From assembly GCA_937957685.1 (NCBI GenBank), contig CALGAO010000122.1, forward strand, positions 1 to 51,045: a stretch of DNA of 51,045 bases. Reading direction: 5' to 3'. A program made the position numbers and the translations under genes. The notes under the pieces are model-generated. The model did not search any database. It was not told where the DNA came from and worked only from the letters and a program-made list of their open reading frames with translations. Origin of the DNA: an uncultured Paenibacillaceae bacterium (GTDB lineage Bacteria > Bacillota > Bacilli > Paenibacillales > DA-C8). Below are positions 7,698 through 16,800 of the stretch, one piece after another; within the stretch, counting starts at the first letter, position 1, and each line of letters starts with the position of its first letter.

Positions 7698-8696
7698 ATG
7701 ATAGTCATGGTCCATTTTCATTGTGATACGACGGATCGGAGCCGTTTCATGCTCCGGGACGGCAGCGAGGCAGCCTTGGTCACCTGGCAGGGACATCCTT
7801 GCCTGCGCCTGAACGGGCTGGCCATCCTGCCGGATGTGCGCCTGGATGAGGGATGCATCGAGGTGGATATTGGCGCAGATGACGCCAGCTATTGCGGCGT
7901 CGCCTTCCGTGTCCAGGATACGCTGAATTATGAGCTGGCCTACGCGCAGCCTCATACCAGCGGCCGATGGGATGCCCTGCAGTACGATCCGGTCTTCCGT
8001 GGCAGCAACACCTGGCAGCTGTATCATGGACCGGGAGCCCAGCAGGCTGCGGAAGTGCCGAAGGGCGAATGGTTCCATCTGATCGTGAGGTTCAAGGGGC
8101 CACAAGCCGAGATCCGGATCGACGATCAACCGCCGCTGATCGTCCCGCGGCTGGCTCACGCATCCTCCCCGGGGTTCATCGGGTTATGGAGCTATCTCCC
8201 CGCGCATTTCCGCAATCTCAGCATCTCGAGCGAATCCGGACTGAATCCTGATCGTAATCATGATCTGGCGAAGAACAGCGGGCCATCTCCTGATCCGGAC
8301 GGCCTGATCACGGAGTGGTTCCTCCACGGATACGGCCGGGTCCCATGCGAAGATAGCGGCACACTGAATCTCAATCGTCACCTCCCTGTTTCCGTAACGG
8401 AAGCCAGGCTGACCAGACGATTCCGGTTACATGAACCGGCCCATGTCACGCTGAACTTCGGCTTCAGCGATGAGATCGCCATCCGCATCGATGAGGAACT
8501 CGTCTACGAAGGTGACAATACTTTTCAGGGCATCGGCCAGCATCTGGGCTATGTGTCGTTGGACAAGCAAGCCTCGCTCCACCTGCCCGCCGGCATACAT
8601 ACCGTGGACGTGGTGCTGAGGCGCACCGAATACTTCGGCTTCGGACTGCGCGCGCAGCTCATCGCCGACCGCAGCGAGCTGTTGCCCTGCCTGTGA
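7698..8696 (+). CDS. Hypothetical protein with LamG/DUF1080-like beta-sandwich
   Basis: 332 residues with no signal peptide. The first half (about 10-180) reads as a concanavalin-like sandwich: GCIEVDIGADDASYCGVAFR, LAYAQPHTSGRWDALQYDP, GEWFHLIVRFKGPQAEIRID and GFIGLWSYLPAHFRNL match the strand order of LamG or 3-keto-disaccharide hydrolase (DUF1080) folds. The second half (about 200-330) is another beta-rich unit with YGRVPCEDSG and a C-terminal VDVVLRRTEYFGFGLRAQL. These modules usually bind or act on sugars, but I recognise no catalytic residues. GGAAGG lies three bases before ATG 7698 and twelve before an ATG at 7707, so the start is uncertain. It precedes a GNAT gene by 48 bases. Confidence 0.7.
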   Translation: MIVMVHFHCDTTDRSRFMLRDGSEAALVTWQGHPCLRLNGLAILPDVRLDEGCIEVDIGADDASYCGVAFRVQDTLNYELAYAQPHTSGRWDALQYDPVFRGSNTWQLYHGPGAQQAAEVPKGEWFHLIVRFKGPQAEIRIDDQPPLIVPRLAHASSPGFIGLWSYLPAHFRNLSISSESGLNPDRNHDLAKNSGPSPDPDGLITEWFLHGYGRVPCEDSGTLNLNRHLPVSVTEARLTRRFRLHEPAHVTLNFGFSDEIAIRIDEELVYEGDNTFQGIGQHLGYVSLDKQASLHLPAGIHTVDVVLRRTEYFGFGLRAQLIADRSELLPCL

Positions 8697-8744
8697 GCAG
8701 GGATATCTGTCACGACTCACCTGACCTTGCACCGGAAAGCGGGG

Positions 8745-9251
8745 ATGAGAATGATCGAGATCTGCCATGCCAGACCAGAGCATGTCGAGGGGATCGCCCG
8801 GGTATGTGCGGACAGCTATCGCGCCACCTACCGGGATCTTTATACGGAGGAATACATCGAATCGGTCATCCGCGAGTTCTATCACCATGACCGGCTGCTG
8901 CGCGAGGTGACCCAATTCTCGCGGGAATGGGGAGGTTACTTCGTCGCGGTCGAGAACGGGGAAGTCATCGGCGCTGGCGGGGGCGGCATGATCAGCGCGG
9001 CTGCCGGGGAGCTGTTCGTGCTGTATGTGGATCCTGGCAGGAGGAACGAGGGAATCGGTACCCGGCTCCTCCAAGCCGTGACCGATCAACAGCTGGCGCT
9101 GGGCGCAACCGAACAGTGGGTATCCGTGCAGAAGGGCAACATGAAGGGCATCCCCTTCTACGAGGCGAGAGGCTTCGAGCTCCAGTATGAACGGCCGGGC
9201 TGGCACAACGAGCGCTATGTCACCCTGAGATACAAGCGGCTTCTGAGATAA
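8745..9251 (+). CDS. GNAT-family N-acetyltransferase
   Basis: 168 residues from ATG 8745, which has GGAAAG five bases upstream; ATG 8751 (MIEICHARPEH) is equally close to the family's usual beginning. The core is clear: EHVEGIARVCADSYRATYRD (helix 1), GGYFVAVENGEVIGAGGGG (strands 2-4), LYVDPGRRNEGIGTRLL with the acetyl-CoA pyrophosphate loop RRNEGIG, and VQKGNMKGIPFYEARGFE for the C-terminal Asn/Tyr region. It transfers an acetyl group from acetyl-CoA to an amine, perhaps of a small molecule; the acceptor is not predictable. It is likely transcribed with the upstream beta-sandwich gene and ends at the strong hairpin at 9260-9310. Confidence 0.88.
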   Translation: MRMIEICHARPEHVEGIARVCADSYRATYRDLYTEEYIESVIREFYHHDRLLREVTQFSREWGGYFVAVENGEVIGAGGGGMISAAAGELFVLYVDPGRRNEGIGTRLLQAVTDQQLALGATEQWVSVQKGNMKGIPFYEARGFELQYERPGWHNERYVTLRYKRLLR

Positions 9252-9259
9252 GAAATGAC

Positions 9260-9310
9260 AGGGGACGGAGGTATGTCCACCAGCTGGTGGTGACCATCCC
9301 TCCGTCCCCT
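9260..9310. terminator. Compound palindrome, probable bidirectional terminator or REP-like element
   Basis: A perfect 12-bp outer stem, AGGGGACGGAGG (9260-9271) with CCTCCGTCCCCT (9299-9310), encloses a 14-bp perfect palindrome CCACCAGCTGGTGG (9277-9290). It lies between the convergent GNAT and iron ATPase genes and is followed by TTGTT on the plus strand. The GGGGACGGAGG stem resembles short dispersed palindromes I recall from Firmicutes genomes near REP-associated transposases; none is seen here. Confidence 0.6.
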
Positions 9311-9317
9311 TGTTCCA

Positions 9318-10070
9318 TTAGTAGATCGCGATCGGACCGTACGGACCTTCGATGATCTCGATCTTCGTCTCGAAGATGTCCGAGAGGAGCTCCGGCTTCA
9401 TGATCTCCCTCACCGAGCCGAAGGCGGCGATCTGTCCATGCTTCATCGCGCAGATGCGATCCGAATATTTGGCCGCGAAGTTGATGTCGTGCAGCACCAC
9501 GACGATCGTCCGGCCGAACTCCTCCGCGGCTCGCCGCAGATGCTCCATCATCTGCACCGCGCGCGCGATATCCAGATTGTTCAGCGGCTCATCGAGCAGC
9601 ACGTACTCGGTCTCCTGGCAGAGCACCATGGCCACATATGCCCTCTGCCTCTGACCGCCGGACAGTTCGTCCAGGAATCGGTGCTCCAGCTCCGTCAGCT
9701 CGAAGAAATCGATGTACTTCGAGATGATCTTCTCGTCTTCCCGGGTCAACCTTCCTTTGGAATACGGGAATCTTCCGAAGCCGACCAACTGACGGACCGT
9801 CAGTCTGGTCACGAAGTGGTTCTCCTGCCGCAGGATCGTCAGGACCTTCGCCAGATCATTGGATTTCGTCGTGCTGACATCCATGTTGGCAACGGTGATC
9901 TGGCCTTCGTCCATATGGAGCAGGCGACCGATCATCAGCAGGGTGGTTGATTTGCCGGCACCGTTGGGGCCGATCAGGGACGTGATGCCCGCTTTCGGGA
10001 TCTCGATATTCAAGGGACCTATTTTGACCTCTTCTGCGTACCATTTTCTGGCGTTCTGGATTTTAATCAT
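9318..10070 (-). CDS. yclP: Siderophore ABC transporter ATPase (YclP-like)
   Basis: 250 residues. Motifs: Walker A GPNGAGKST, QENHFVTRLTVRQLVGFGRF characteristic of the FecE/YclP group, signature LSGGQRQR, Walker B YVLLDEPLNNLD and switch VLHDIN. The sequence as I recall for Bacillus subtilis YclP (petrobactin importer) aligns along its whole length, including SFGRFPYSQGRLT versus GFGRFPYSKGRLT here. It powers import of a ferric siderophore through the two permeases encoded just upstream. The start overlaps the YclO-like gene by four bases. It is the last gene of the Fur-boxed operon and ends at the palindrome at 9260-9310. The exact siderophore is uncertain; catecholate types are typical of this group. 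Confidence 0.9.
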   Translation of the reverse strand: MIKIQNARKWYAEEVKIGPLNIEIPKAGITSLIGPNGAGKSTTLLMIGRLLHMDEGQITVANMDVSTTKSNDLAKVLTILRQENHFVTRLTVRQLVGFGRFPYSKGRLTREDEKIISKYIDFFELTELEHRFLDELSGGQRQRAYVAMVLCQETEYVLLDEPLNNLDIARAVQMMEHLRRAAEEFGRTIVVVLHDINFAAKYSDRICAMKHGQIAAFGSVREIMKPELLSDIFETKIEIIEGPYGPIAIY

Positions 10071-11128
10071 AGCGACCTCTTCCTTAAGATGACGATAAGA
10101 AATGCAAGTCCACCGAACAGCTCGATGATGACGCCCACGACCGTTTGCGAACCAAAGACGTGATACAGGAGGAAATACGCCGTGGTCAGCACACCGTATC
10201 CGATCGCGAATGCCATGGGAAAGATGTATCTGTGATCAAACGTCGGCGCCGCCTGATAGCTGAGCATGGCAACCAGGAAGCCGAAGAAGGTAAGCGGGCC
10301 AAGCAGGGAAGTGGTGGTGGCCATCAGGACAGCGACCAGGATCAGGATGAAGATGATGTTCGCCTGGTATCTGACGCCGAAGGTGGTGGCGACATCGCGC
10401 CCAAGTGACAACACGTTCAGCCTGTTGGACATAAGGAACAGACACAGGACCGTCAGCAGAACGAGCGGAATCACGAACGGGAAATACTCGGAGTCCGCAT
10501 TGGTCACCGATCCGATCAGCCTGGATTGGAGCAGGTCGAACTCGGAAGGCGCCAGCATGCGCCGCATAAATCCCGAGACCGAGTTCAATCCCGTGCCGAT
10601 GATGATGCCGATGAGCAGCATCAGATGCAGATTGCCGTACTTCCCCGACAACAGCCAGCCAAACAGGATCAGGCTGAGCGTGATCATCAGGCCGACCTGG
10701 ATGAAGAAAGCTCCGATCCCGCTGAAGTTGACCAGCGCACTTGCGCCGAACACGAACATGATGCTCGTCTGGATGAACGAATACAGCGATTCGTAGCCGA
10801 GCAGCGACGGGGTGATGATGCGATTGCCCGTCACCGACTGGAAGGTGACGGTGGCGAAGCTGTGGCATAGCGCCGCGATGAACATGGCGACTACGGCCAC
10901 CAGCCTTCTCTTCACGACCGGCATGAAGGACGGTGAATCAACGGGCACAGGATTATTATAAAAGATAAGGCCCACTGTCGCGAGTATGCCCACACCGAGA
11001 CATATCGACAGGATCATCCAGTATCGCCTGGCGTCTCTCCCGGAACGGAATGCGCTCGTGGATCTGCTGTTGCGAAGGCTGGCATCGATGCCGCCGTGTG
11101 CGGTTGGTTGAGATTCCAATGTGCTCAT
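10067..11128 (-). CDS. yclO: Siderophore ABC transporter permease (YclO-like)
   Basis: 353 residues of the FecCD family with about nine or ten membrane segments after a polar 30-residue N-terminus. Family hallmarks include RRLVAVVAMFIAALCHSFAT (the RLPR-like region), ITPSLLGYESLYSF, SLGRDVATTFGV before the late helices, and LLGPLTFFGFLVAML in place of the G-P-I-x-F-V-G-L coupling region. It lacks the PH-x-R motif of B12 and haem permeases, as the YclO branch does. It pairs with the YclN-like permease to form the channel. Both ends overlap neighbours by four bases, so translation is coupled through the operon. Confidence 0.9.
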   Translation of the reverse strand: MSTLESQPTAHGGIDASLRNSRSTSAFRSGRDARRYWMILSICLGVGILATVGLIFYNNPVPVDSPSFMPVVKRRLVAVVAMFIAALCHSFATVTFQSVTGNRIITPSLLGYESLYSFIQTSIMFVFGASALVNFSGIGAFFIQVGLMITLSLILFGWLLSGKYGNLHLMLLIGIIIGTGLNSVSGFMRRMLAPSEFDLLQSRLIGSVTNADSEYFPFVIPLVLLTVLCLFLMSNRLNVLSLGRDVATTFGVRYQANIIFILILVAVLMATTTSLLGPLTFFGFLVAMLSYQAAPTFDHRYIFPMAFAIGYGVLTTAYFLLYHVFGSQTVVGVIIELFGGLAFLIVILRKRSL

Positions 11129-12168
11129 CGCAGCCTCCTGCTCTTGCGTTGTCGCAGCAATATAAGGATGAAGACAATTGCTCCCAGGGTTCCGAGGATC
11201 GTCGAGACAGGCATCTCAAACGGCATATTGACGACTCTGGCCAGGATGTCGCAGAAGGTGATCGTCCCCATGCCCATCACGCAGGTCCATGGGAGATTGG
11301 TCCGCAGATCGTCTCCGCGGATCATGGATACGATATTCGGGACGATGAGCCCCAGGAAAGGGACGTTCCCGACGACAGCCGCGACGATGCCGACGGCCAC
11401 GGCGATCAAGGCGTTGGCCAGCAGGATCAGCCGATTGTAATTAACCCCCAGCGTCGTCGCGACGTCTTCCCCGAGTCCGGCCAGCGTCAGCCGATTGGCA
11501 TACAGGAAGATGATGATGGTCACGATCACGATCACCCACAGGTACTCATATCTTCCGACCTGTATGGGGGCAAAAGAGCCGATGAACCAGTTCTCAACGG
11601 ATTGCGACATTCTGAAGTACAGTGTCATGAATGTGGAAAAGGCCGATATCACCGAACCCAGCATGATCCCGATGATCGGCACGATGAGCGAGGAACGAAG
11701 CTTGACGTTCCGCAAGAAAAAGAAGAAAATCATCGTTCCGACAAAGGAAAACAGAATGGCCCCGGTCATGCGCGTGACCAGGGACGGGCTTGGAATCAGC
11801 AGATACACGAACACCAGGCCCAGTCCAGCCCATTCGGTGGTGCCGATGGTCGTCGGTTCCACCATCTTGTTCTGCGTGACCAGATGCGTGATCAGCCCGG
11901 TCATCGCCATGGCTGCGCCGGTCAGCATCAGCGCCACGGTCCTCGGTATGCGGGTGATGAAGAACATGTCCAGGCCGTCTTCCTGATTCCATATATCATA
12001 CACGCCGGTGAACAAGGATACGATGCCGAGACCGATCACGATGATGACGGCGATGATGAATGGAATCGTCCAGATCTTCTGCTTCTTGTTCGATTGCTGC
12101 TCAGGATTCTGTTCAGAAAACTGAGGTTGAGAGATGCTCTCAACCTCAGGGGTCACATTCATGGGCAC
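11125..12168 (-). CDS. yclN: Siderophore ABC transporter permease (YclN-like)
   Basis: 347 residues from GTG 12168, chosen because AAAGGAG lies ten bases upstream; an ATG at 12162 is an alternative. After a polar 30-residue N-terminus come about nine membrane segments of the FecCD type, with RIPRTVALMLTGAAMAMTGL (the R-[IL]-PR motif), the long polar loop SQSVENWFIGSFAPIQVGRY, GLGEDVATTLGVNYNRL and VGNVPFLGLIVPNIV (G-x-VPFLGLIVPN motif that contacts the ATPase). It forms the pore with the YclO-like partner. A 12-bp perfect hairpin followed by TTTT lies within codons 7-16 (12117-12149), which may lower expression of this and later genes relative to the lipoprotein gene. Confidence 0.9.
   Translation of the reverse strand: MPMNVTPEVESISQPQFSEQNPEQQSNKKQKIWTIPFIIAVIIVIGLGIVSLFTGVYDIWNQEDGLDMFFITRIPRTVALMLTGAAMAMTGLITHLVTQNKMVEPTTIGTTEWAGLGLVFVYLLIPSPSLVTRMTGAILFSFVGTMIFFFFLRNVKLRSSLIVPIIGIMLGSVISAFSTFMTLYFRMSQSVENWFIGSFAPIQVGRYEYLWVIVIVTIIIFLYANRLTLAGLGEDVATTLGVNYNRLILLANALIAVAVGIVAAVVGNVPFLGLIVPNIVSMIRGDDLRTNLPWTCVMGMGTITFCDILARVVNMPFEMPVSTILGTLGAIVFILILLRQRKSRRLR
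12117..12149 (-). terminator. Terminator-like hairpin inside the start of yclN
   Basis: On the minus strand, CTGAGGTTGAGA and TCTCAACCTCAG make a perfect 12-bp stem with loop GCATC, directly followed by TTTTC. It lies 20-48 bases into the permease reading frame, 54 bases past the lipoprotein stop. Confidence 0.6.
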
Positions 12169-12202
12169 TGGTGGTGTACTCCTTTATCTCGCTAACGTCA
12201 GA

Positions 12203-13264
12203 TTACTTCATCAGAGCTTCGGCGATCGACTGGAAAATCTCGATGAAGGTCTGGATCGATTCGTTCGTGTACGTATCTGCCGGTGCGTATACGATGTTGC
12301 CGTTCTTGATCGCCTTCGTATTTTGCAGCGCCGGGGAATTCTCGATAACGTCTTTCGCCGGAGTGCTCTCGGCAGCGGTCGAAGTCGCAGCGTCGCGGTC
12401 CAGCACCATCAGCCAGTCAGGGTTCGCTTGCGCGATCGCTTCGACAGAGATCTCGTCGCCCTGGTGGTCAGTGGACGTCTTGTCAACTGCCAGCGGGGAT
12501 GTCCAACCGAAGATGTCATACAGCGGACCCCATACGCGGCCGTTGTGCGGAGCCGAGTAGCCGATGTTGCCGCCGGAAACGATGACGCTGATGACCGTAT
12601 CTGTGCCGTTGTAAGCTGCCTTGGCATCCGCGATCGCCTGGTCGAATTCGGCTATCAGCGCTTCCGCTTCTTCGTTCTTGTCGAAGATCTGGCCGAGCAG
12701 CAGGGTGATGTCCTTGAAACCGTTCACCAGGCTGTCTCCCGCCGTGCCGTCTCCAGCCGATACGTCGATGTTCAGGTTGATGACTGCCGCGTTTGGCACA
12801 AGCTCCTTGATATCTTCATAATACTGGGCGAAACGTTGACCGACAATAACAAGTTCTGGATCAACAGCCGCGATGATTTCGAGATTCGGCTCCGTATGGC
12901 TGCCGATGTTCAGGATGGAGTCATCGTTTTTATAGCCGATGGACGCCGGGATGACGTTCTTCGGCGCTGCCGCAAGCTTGATTCCCCATGCTTCCAGCGT
13001 TTCGAAGGTGCGGTTGTCCAGGGAGACCACGTTCTTCGGATTCACCGGGATCGTGATCACGTTGCCGTTCTCATCCGTGTATTCAACGGTCGTTGGCTTT
13101 GCGCTTTGCTCCGGCGTTGCTTCCTTCTCAGGCGTCCTGGTTTCGGCAGGTGTGTTGCTTGCGCTGCCTGTCGTGTTATTGCTGCTTCCGTTATTCGAGC
13201 TGGCGCATGCCGCCAGTGCAAGTGCCAGCAGGACCATCATGAGGATGGACATCATTTTCTTCAT
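12203..13264 (-). CDS. yclQ: Iron-siderophore binding lipoprotein (YclQ-like)
   Basis: 353 residues from ATG 13264, which has AAAGGAGAG nine bases upstream; an in-frame start at 13327 would put 21 residues before the signal peptide. MKKMMSILMMVLLALALAAC is a lipoprotein signal with the lipidated Cys at residue 20, followed by a Ser/Asn/Thr/Pro-rich tether to about residue 58. The mature part is a class III (FhuD/CeuE-type) binding protein: IPVNPKNVVSLDNRTFETLE, IIAAVDPELVIVGQR, YSAPHNGRVWGPLYDIFGW and NPDWLMVLDRDAA correspond to the conserved blocks of B. subtilis YclQ. It captures the ferric siderophore outside the membrane and delivers it to the permeases. Fur boxes upstream predict iron repression. 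Confidence 0.92.
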   Translation of the reverse strand: MKKMMSILMMVLLALALAACASSNNGSSNNTTGSASNTPAETRTPEKEATPEQSAKPTTVEYTDENGNVITIPVNPKNVVSLDNRTFETLEAWGIKLAAAPKNVIPASIGYKNDDSILNIGSHTEPNLEIIAAVDPELVIVGQRFAQYYEDIKELVPNAAVINLNIDVSAGDGTAGDSLVNGFKDITLLLGQIFDKNEEAEALIAEFDQAIADAKAAYNGTDTVISVIVSGGNIGYSAPHNGRVWGPLYDIFGWTSPLAVDKTSTDHQGDEISVEAIAQANPDWLMVLDRDAATSTAAESTPAKDVIENSPALQNTKAIKNGNIVYAPADTYTNESIQTFIEIFQSIAEALMK

Positions 13265-13328
13265 TATGTAGTTCTCTCCTTTTCTCCTTGGAAAAATGAG
13301 TGAGAAATGAGTGATATCGTTTCTCATT

Positions 13329-13347
13329 GATAATGAATATCATTTGC
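13329..13347. promoter_or_regulatory. Fur box of the siderophore uptake operon
   Basis: GATAATGAATATCATTTGC matches the classical 19-bp Fur consensus at 15 of 19 positions and lies 65 bases upstream of the lipoprotein start, as expected for an iron-repressed promoter. Confidence 0.75.
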
Positions 13348-13399
13348 ATCAGACGTGTATGATTATAGCAACTCCCATCCCCGTTTTCAATACATTTAT

Positions 13400-13414
13400 T
13401 GAAAATTATTCTCA
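13400..13414. promoter_or_regulatory. Second, upstream Fur-like box
   Basis: TGAAAATTATTCTCA fits the 7-1-7 Bacillus Fur motif (TGATAAT-N-ATTATCA) with two mismatches. A weaker third match, TGAGAATCATTCTGC, is at 13466-13480. Both are farther upstream of the operon than the main box. Confidence 0.5.
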
Positions 13415-13594
13415 ATCCGATGGGAATTCATGAAGAAGCTGTGAATGTCTAGAATGAATCGAACATGAGAATCATTCTGCCCTGGACATGAAGAGAATAT
13501 CGTCTGGTCAGACGCACCGAGGCGGTTGTATGAAATCAGGGGCATGTCCATCTGCAAGTCATCCCTGACCTGGTGGACAGCCCCTGTCTTCTGA

Positions 13595-13830
13595 TGTGCT
13601 CCTTCTTTTGACTGTGTTTCAATCGGTTGTTGCTGATGAGACGGATGGCCGGACGCTAACGGAACGTGATTCGTTATGGAACCATTTCGGCCGGAAAAAT
13701 CACCCAAACCCATCCAATAGCGCACTGACGTTCCGTCAGCTGTGTGAAAATGACCGCTTGGCCACAAATAGCGGATCGACGTTCCGTTGCGGCGGGAGGC
13801 TGGTCTCGGCGTGGTCCTCAAATTCCTCCC
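13595..13830. repeat. Dispersed-repeat element with ACGTTCCGT palindromes
   Basis: Noncoding stretch with repeated small palindromes: TAACGGAACGTGATTCGTTA (13658-13676 region), the perfect CTGACG-TTC-CGTCAG (13725-13739), and GACGTTCCGTT (about 13778-13788). Both strands give spurious open frames (for example one containing DGTSVRYWMG and another containing RTLTERDSLW) that I recall recurring as hypothetical proteins in many Paenibacillus genomes, which marks a multicopy element rather than a gene. The right end lies about 40 bases from the stop of the large surface protein at 13871. Confidence 0.5.
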
Positions 13831-13870
13831 GCCTTGAGCAACAACGAGGATAAACACAGCCTTTCTCTTA

Positions 13871-16800
13871 TTACGGCGCATACATCTTGATGATCAATTC
13901 GCCATCATAGAACATGAACGCTTCTGGCGGGTTACGGGTCTCATCGATGTAGTAGGCATAGACGGTGCCGCCGGGGTCGACCGAGATGCCAAGATAGATC
14001 GGCATCCCCAGAGAGAAACCGGCATTGCCCCATGTGCTCCATACCCCTTCGTATTTGATGACGGTTGCCTTGTTGTCCTTGGCACGATCCAGGTAGGACA
14101 CATACATGCTTCCATAATGATCGAAGTCGAGTCCCAGCAAACTGTCACTGTCCATGCTGACGTTCGCGAATCCTGTGCCCACTATGGTTTCCCAGGCTCC
14201 GCCCTGATATTTGATGACGGTGAGCCGGTTATCGTGACTGTATGCCACGTAAGGCAGCTGATCCGGTCCGATGGACAATGTGACCTGATGGGCATTCAGG
14301 ACAGCCTCAGGAGTGATGCTCTCCCAGACGTCATCCTCAAGCTTCGCGATCAGATGGTGGTAAGACCCGTCAAAGTACGCCATATAGCTCATATAGATCA
14401 CGTCGTTCTGACCCATGCCCAGGATCGGCTGCATGGCGGACGCCATAAGCCCCTCAAGTCCGCTCAGCGTCTTCCAGGCGGATCCGTTATATTGCTCCAC
14501 CACGATGGTGTTATCGTCATTGCGTGTGTAAGCCACATAGACCTGATCGTTCCTGTCCACCACCAGGGAGGTCGGATGCTCGTAACTGGTATCGAAGCCC
14601 AAGGTGCCGATATGTTCCCATGTGCCGGAGTTCCGCGGCAGCTTGTATACTTCAATGTCTTCGTCGGCATGGAGAACCCAGTAGAGATTGTCCTGGCTGT
14701 CAAACTCGAGCAGCAGGTAGAAATTCGTGTACAGCGGGTCAAGTTGATCCACGACGGCTGGCAGAGCGACATCTTGCCATGCTCCGTTTACATACTTCTT
14801 CAGGTGGACGTTTATTCCCTCGAGGTAGTCATAATCCGGAGAATACCTGAGCTCGGCATAAGCGATATAAGGTGTGCCGTTGCTGTCAAACACGATCTTC
14901 GAACGATCACTGATGGTGTTGGATCCCACATCGCCCATCTTGTGCCACGGAGACAAGGTCCATCTGGCATAAAGGGTGATGTCGGCGTTCACCGGATTCG
15001 CAAAGTCATACCTCGTTGACCCGTTCAATTCGGTATACCAGCCATCGAACTGATACGCTTCCTGGTCCGGCAGCTCAGGCGGCGTCACCTGCTCACCCGG
15101 GATCACCGTCCTGGTCGTCAGGGTGGAACCCATGCTGATGAAGGTCACCGTATGGGCGTTCCTCGTCCATTTCGCATAGAGGGTGATGTCGCCTGTCACC
15201 GGTGTGGCAAAGTTATAGGACTGGTCGTCCGCCGTAAACCAGCCATCGAACCTGTAACCGCTCTTCGTCGGTGCAGGAGGGGCTTCCGCCGCGCTTCCAT
15301 AATCAACGGTACTGGAAGGCACTTCGGAGCCGCCGTCGGTGTCGAAGCTGACCGTATGGACCACCACCCACTTCGCATACAGCGTCAGGTCGCCCGTTAC
15401 CGTCTCGTTGAATCCGTAGGGGCTGTTCGAGCTAATATCCGTGAACCAGCCCAGGAATCGATAACCGGCCCACGTCGGTTCGACAGGAGCGATCGCATGG
15501 CTGCCATAGTCCACCGTCTGGTCAGGAACCACAGCACCCCCGGTGTTGCTGAAGCTGATCGTGTAGCGGCTCCTCTCCCACTTCGCGTACAGGGTGATAT
15601 TCTCCGTCACCTCTTCGTTGAAGCCGTATGATCTCGTGTAGCCGCTGTCCAGGTACCACCCTCTGAACGTATAGCCTTCGAGCGCAGGATCAGCTGGCTT
15701 CTGCGCCACAGCGCCCTCGATGACCTCCTGATCTTCCATCACCGTTCCGTTGCCCGGTATGAAGCTCACCTTGTATCGGGTCTTCACGACTTCCGTCCAC
15801 TTCGCATATAGCGTCAGGTCCCCTGTGATCTCTGCATGAGCGATATCATAAGGGGTCGTGAGCGCTTCATCCGCATACCAGCCGCCGAACACATAGCCTT
15901 CCCGGACCGGTTGAACCGGAGGCGTCAGGGTCTCGCCTTCGTTCACCGTCACCGGATCCACCGTCGATCCTTCGCCCGTTTCGAAGCTTACGGTGTAACG
16001 GGCCAGCCATTTCGCATGCAGGACCAGATGGCTCGTGATCGGAGTCGCAAAGTCATATGGCCTCGTATCCGTGAGATTCACGTACCAGCCGACGAAGGAG
16101 TATCCGTTTCTCACCGGCTCGTCAGGCTCTGTCGCCTGGCTGCCGTAGCCGACGGTCTGCGGCTGGATCGCGGCATCGGTGCCGGTATCGAAGCTCACCG
16201 CATAGGTGTTCAGCTCCCACTGCGCCGTCACTACGAGGTCGCCGGCCGGCATCGTCGCAGGAGGCGCCGGTGACCAACCGGTGAACGTATAGCCTGTGCG
16301 TGTCGGTGCGCCAAAGTACAGGCTGATCGTCGCGCCGTACGGCACATCGGTTTCCACGTCACGAAGGTCCGGATGCTCATAACGGATCGTCAGCTTGTGC
16401 GCATCGCGCGTGTAATACAGCTTCAGTACCGTTGAACCGTCGCCTGCTACATGGGCGTTCAGCACAGTCCCCTCAATGCTCTTGTCCAGCCTGAAGCCTT
16501 CATATTCGCGCTCCATATCCTCCGCCACTTGTGCCAGCTGGTCCGTTGTGCCTCGATACCGTTCCTTGTCCACGACGGTGTGGCTGTTGCTGTTGATGTT
16601 CTGTTGCAGGTACACCACCTGATAGAGCGTATCCTGGCGAGCTTCCCACTGGGCCTCGTAAGTCACATCAACCGTTGGCACGGTTGCCGGAACATCGGGA
16701 GACCAGCCGGTGAAGATATAGCCCGCCCTTGTCGGCTGCGGAATGCGGCTTGCGATATTCTTGCCGAACTGGTCCGTGATGCTGCTCGCAGGAGCGCCGT

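Noticed and set aside
13396..13881. 161-codon minus-strand frame over the dispersed repeat
   Set aside because: It translates the palindromic repeat; similar hypothetical entries in databases would reflect the repeat rather than a protein family.
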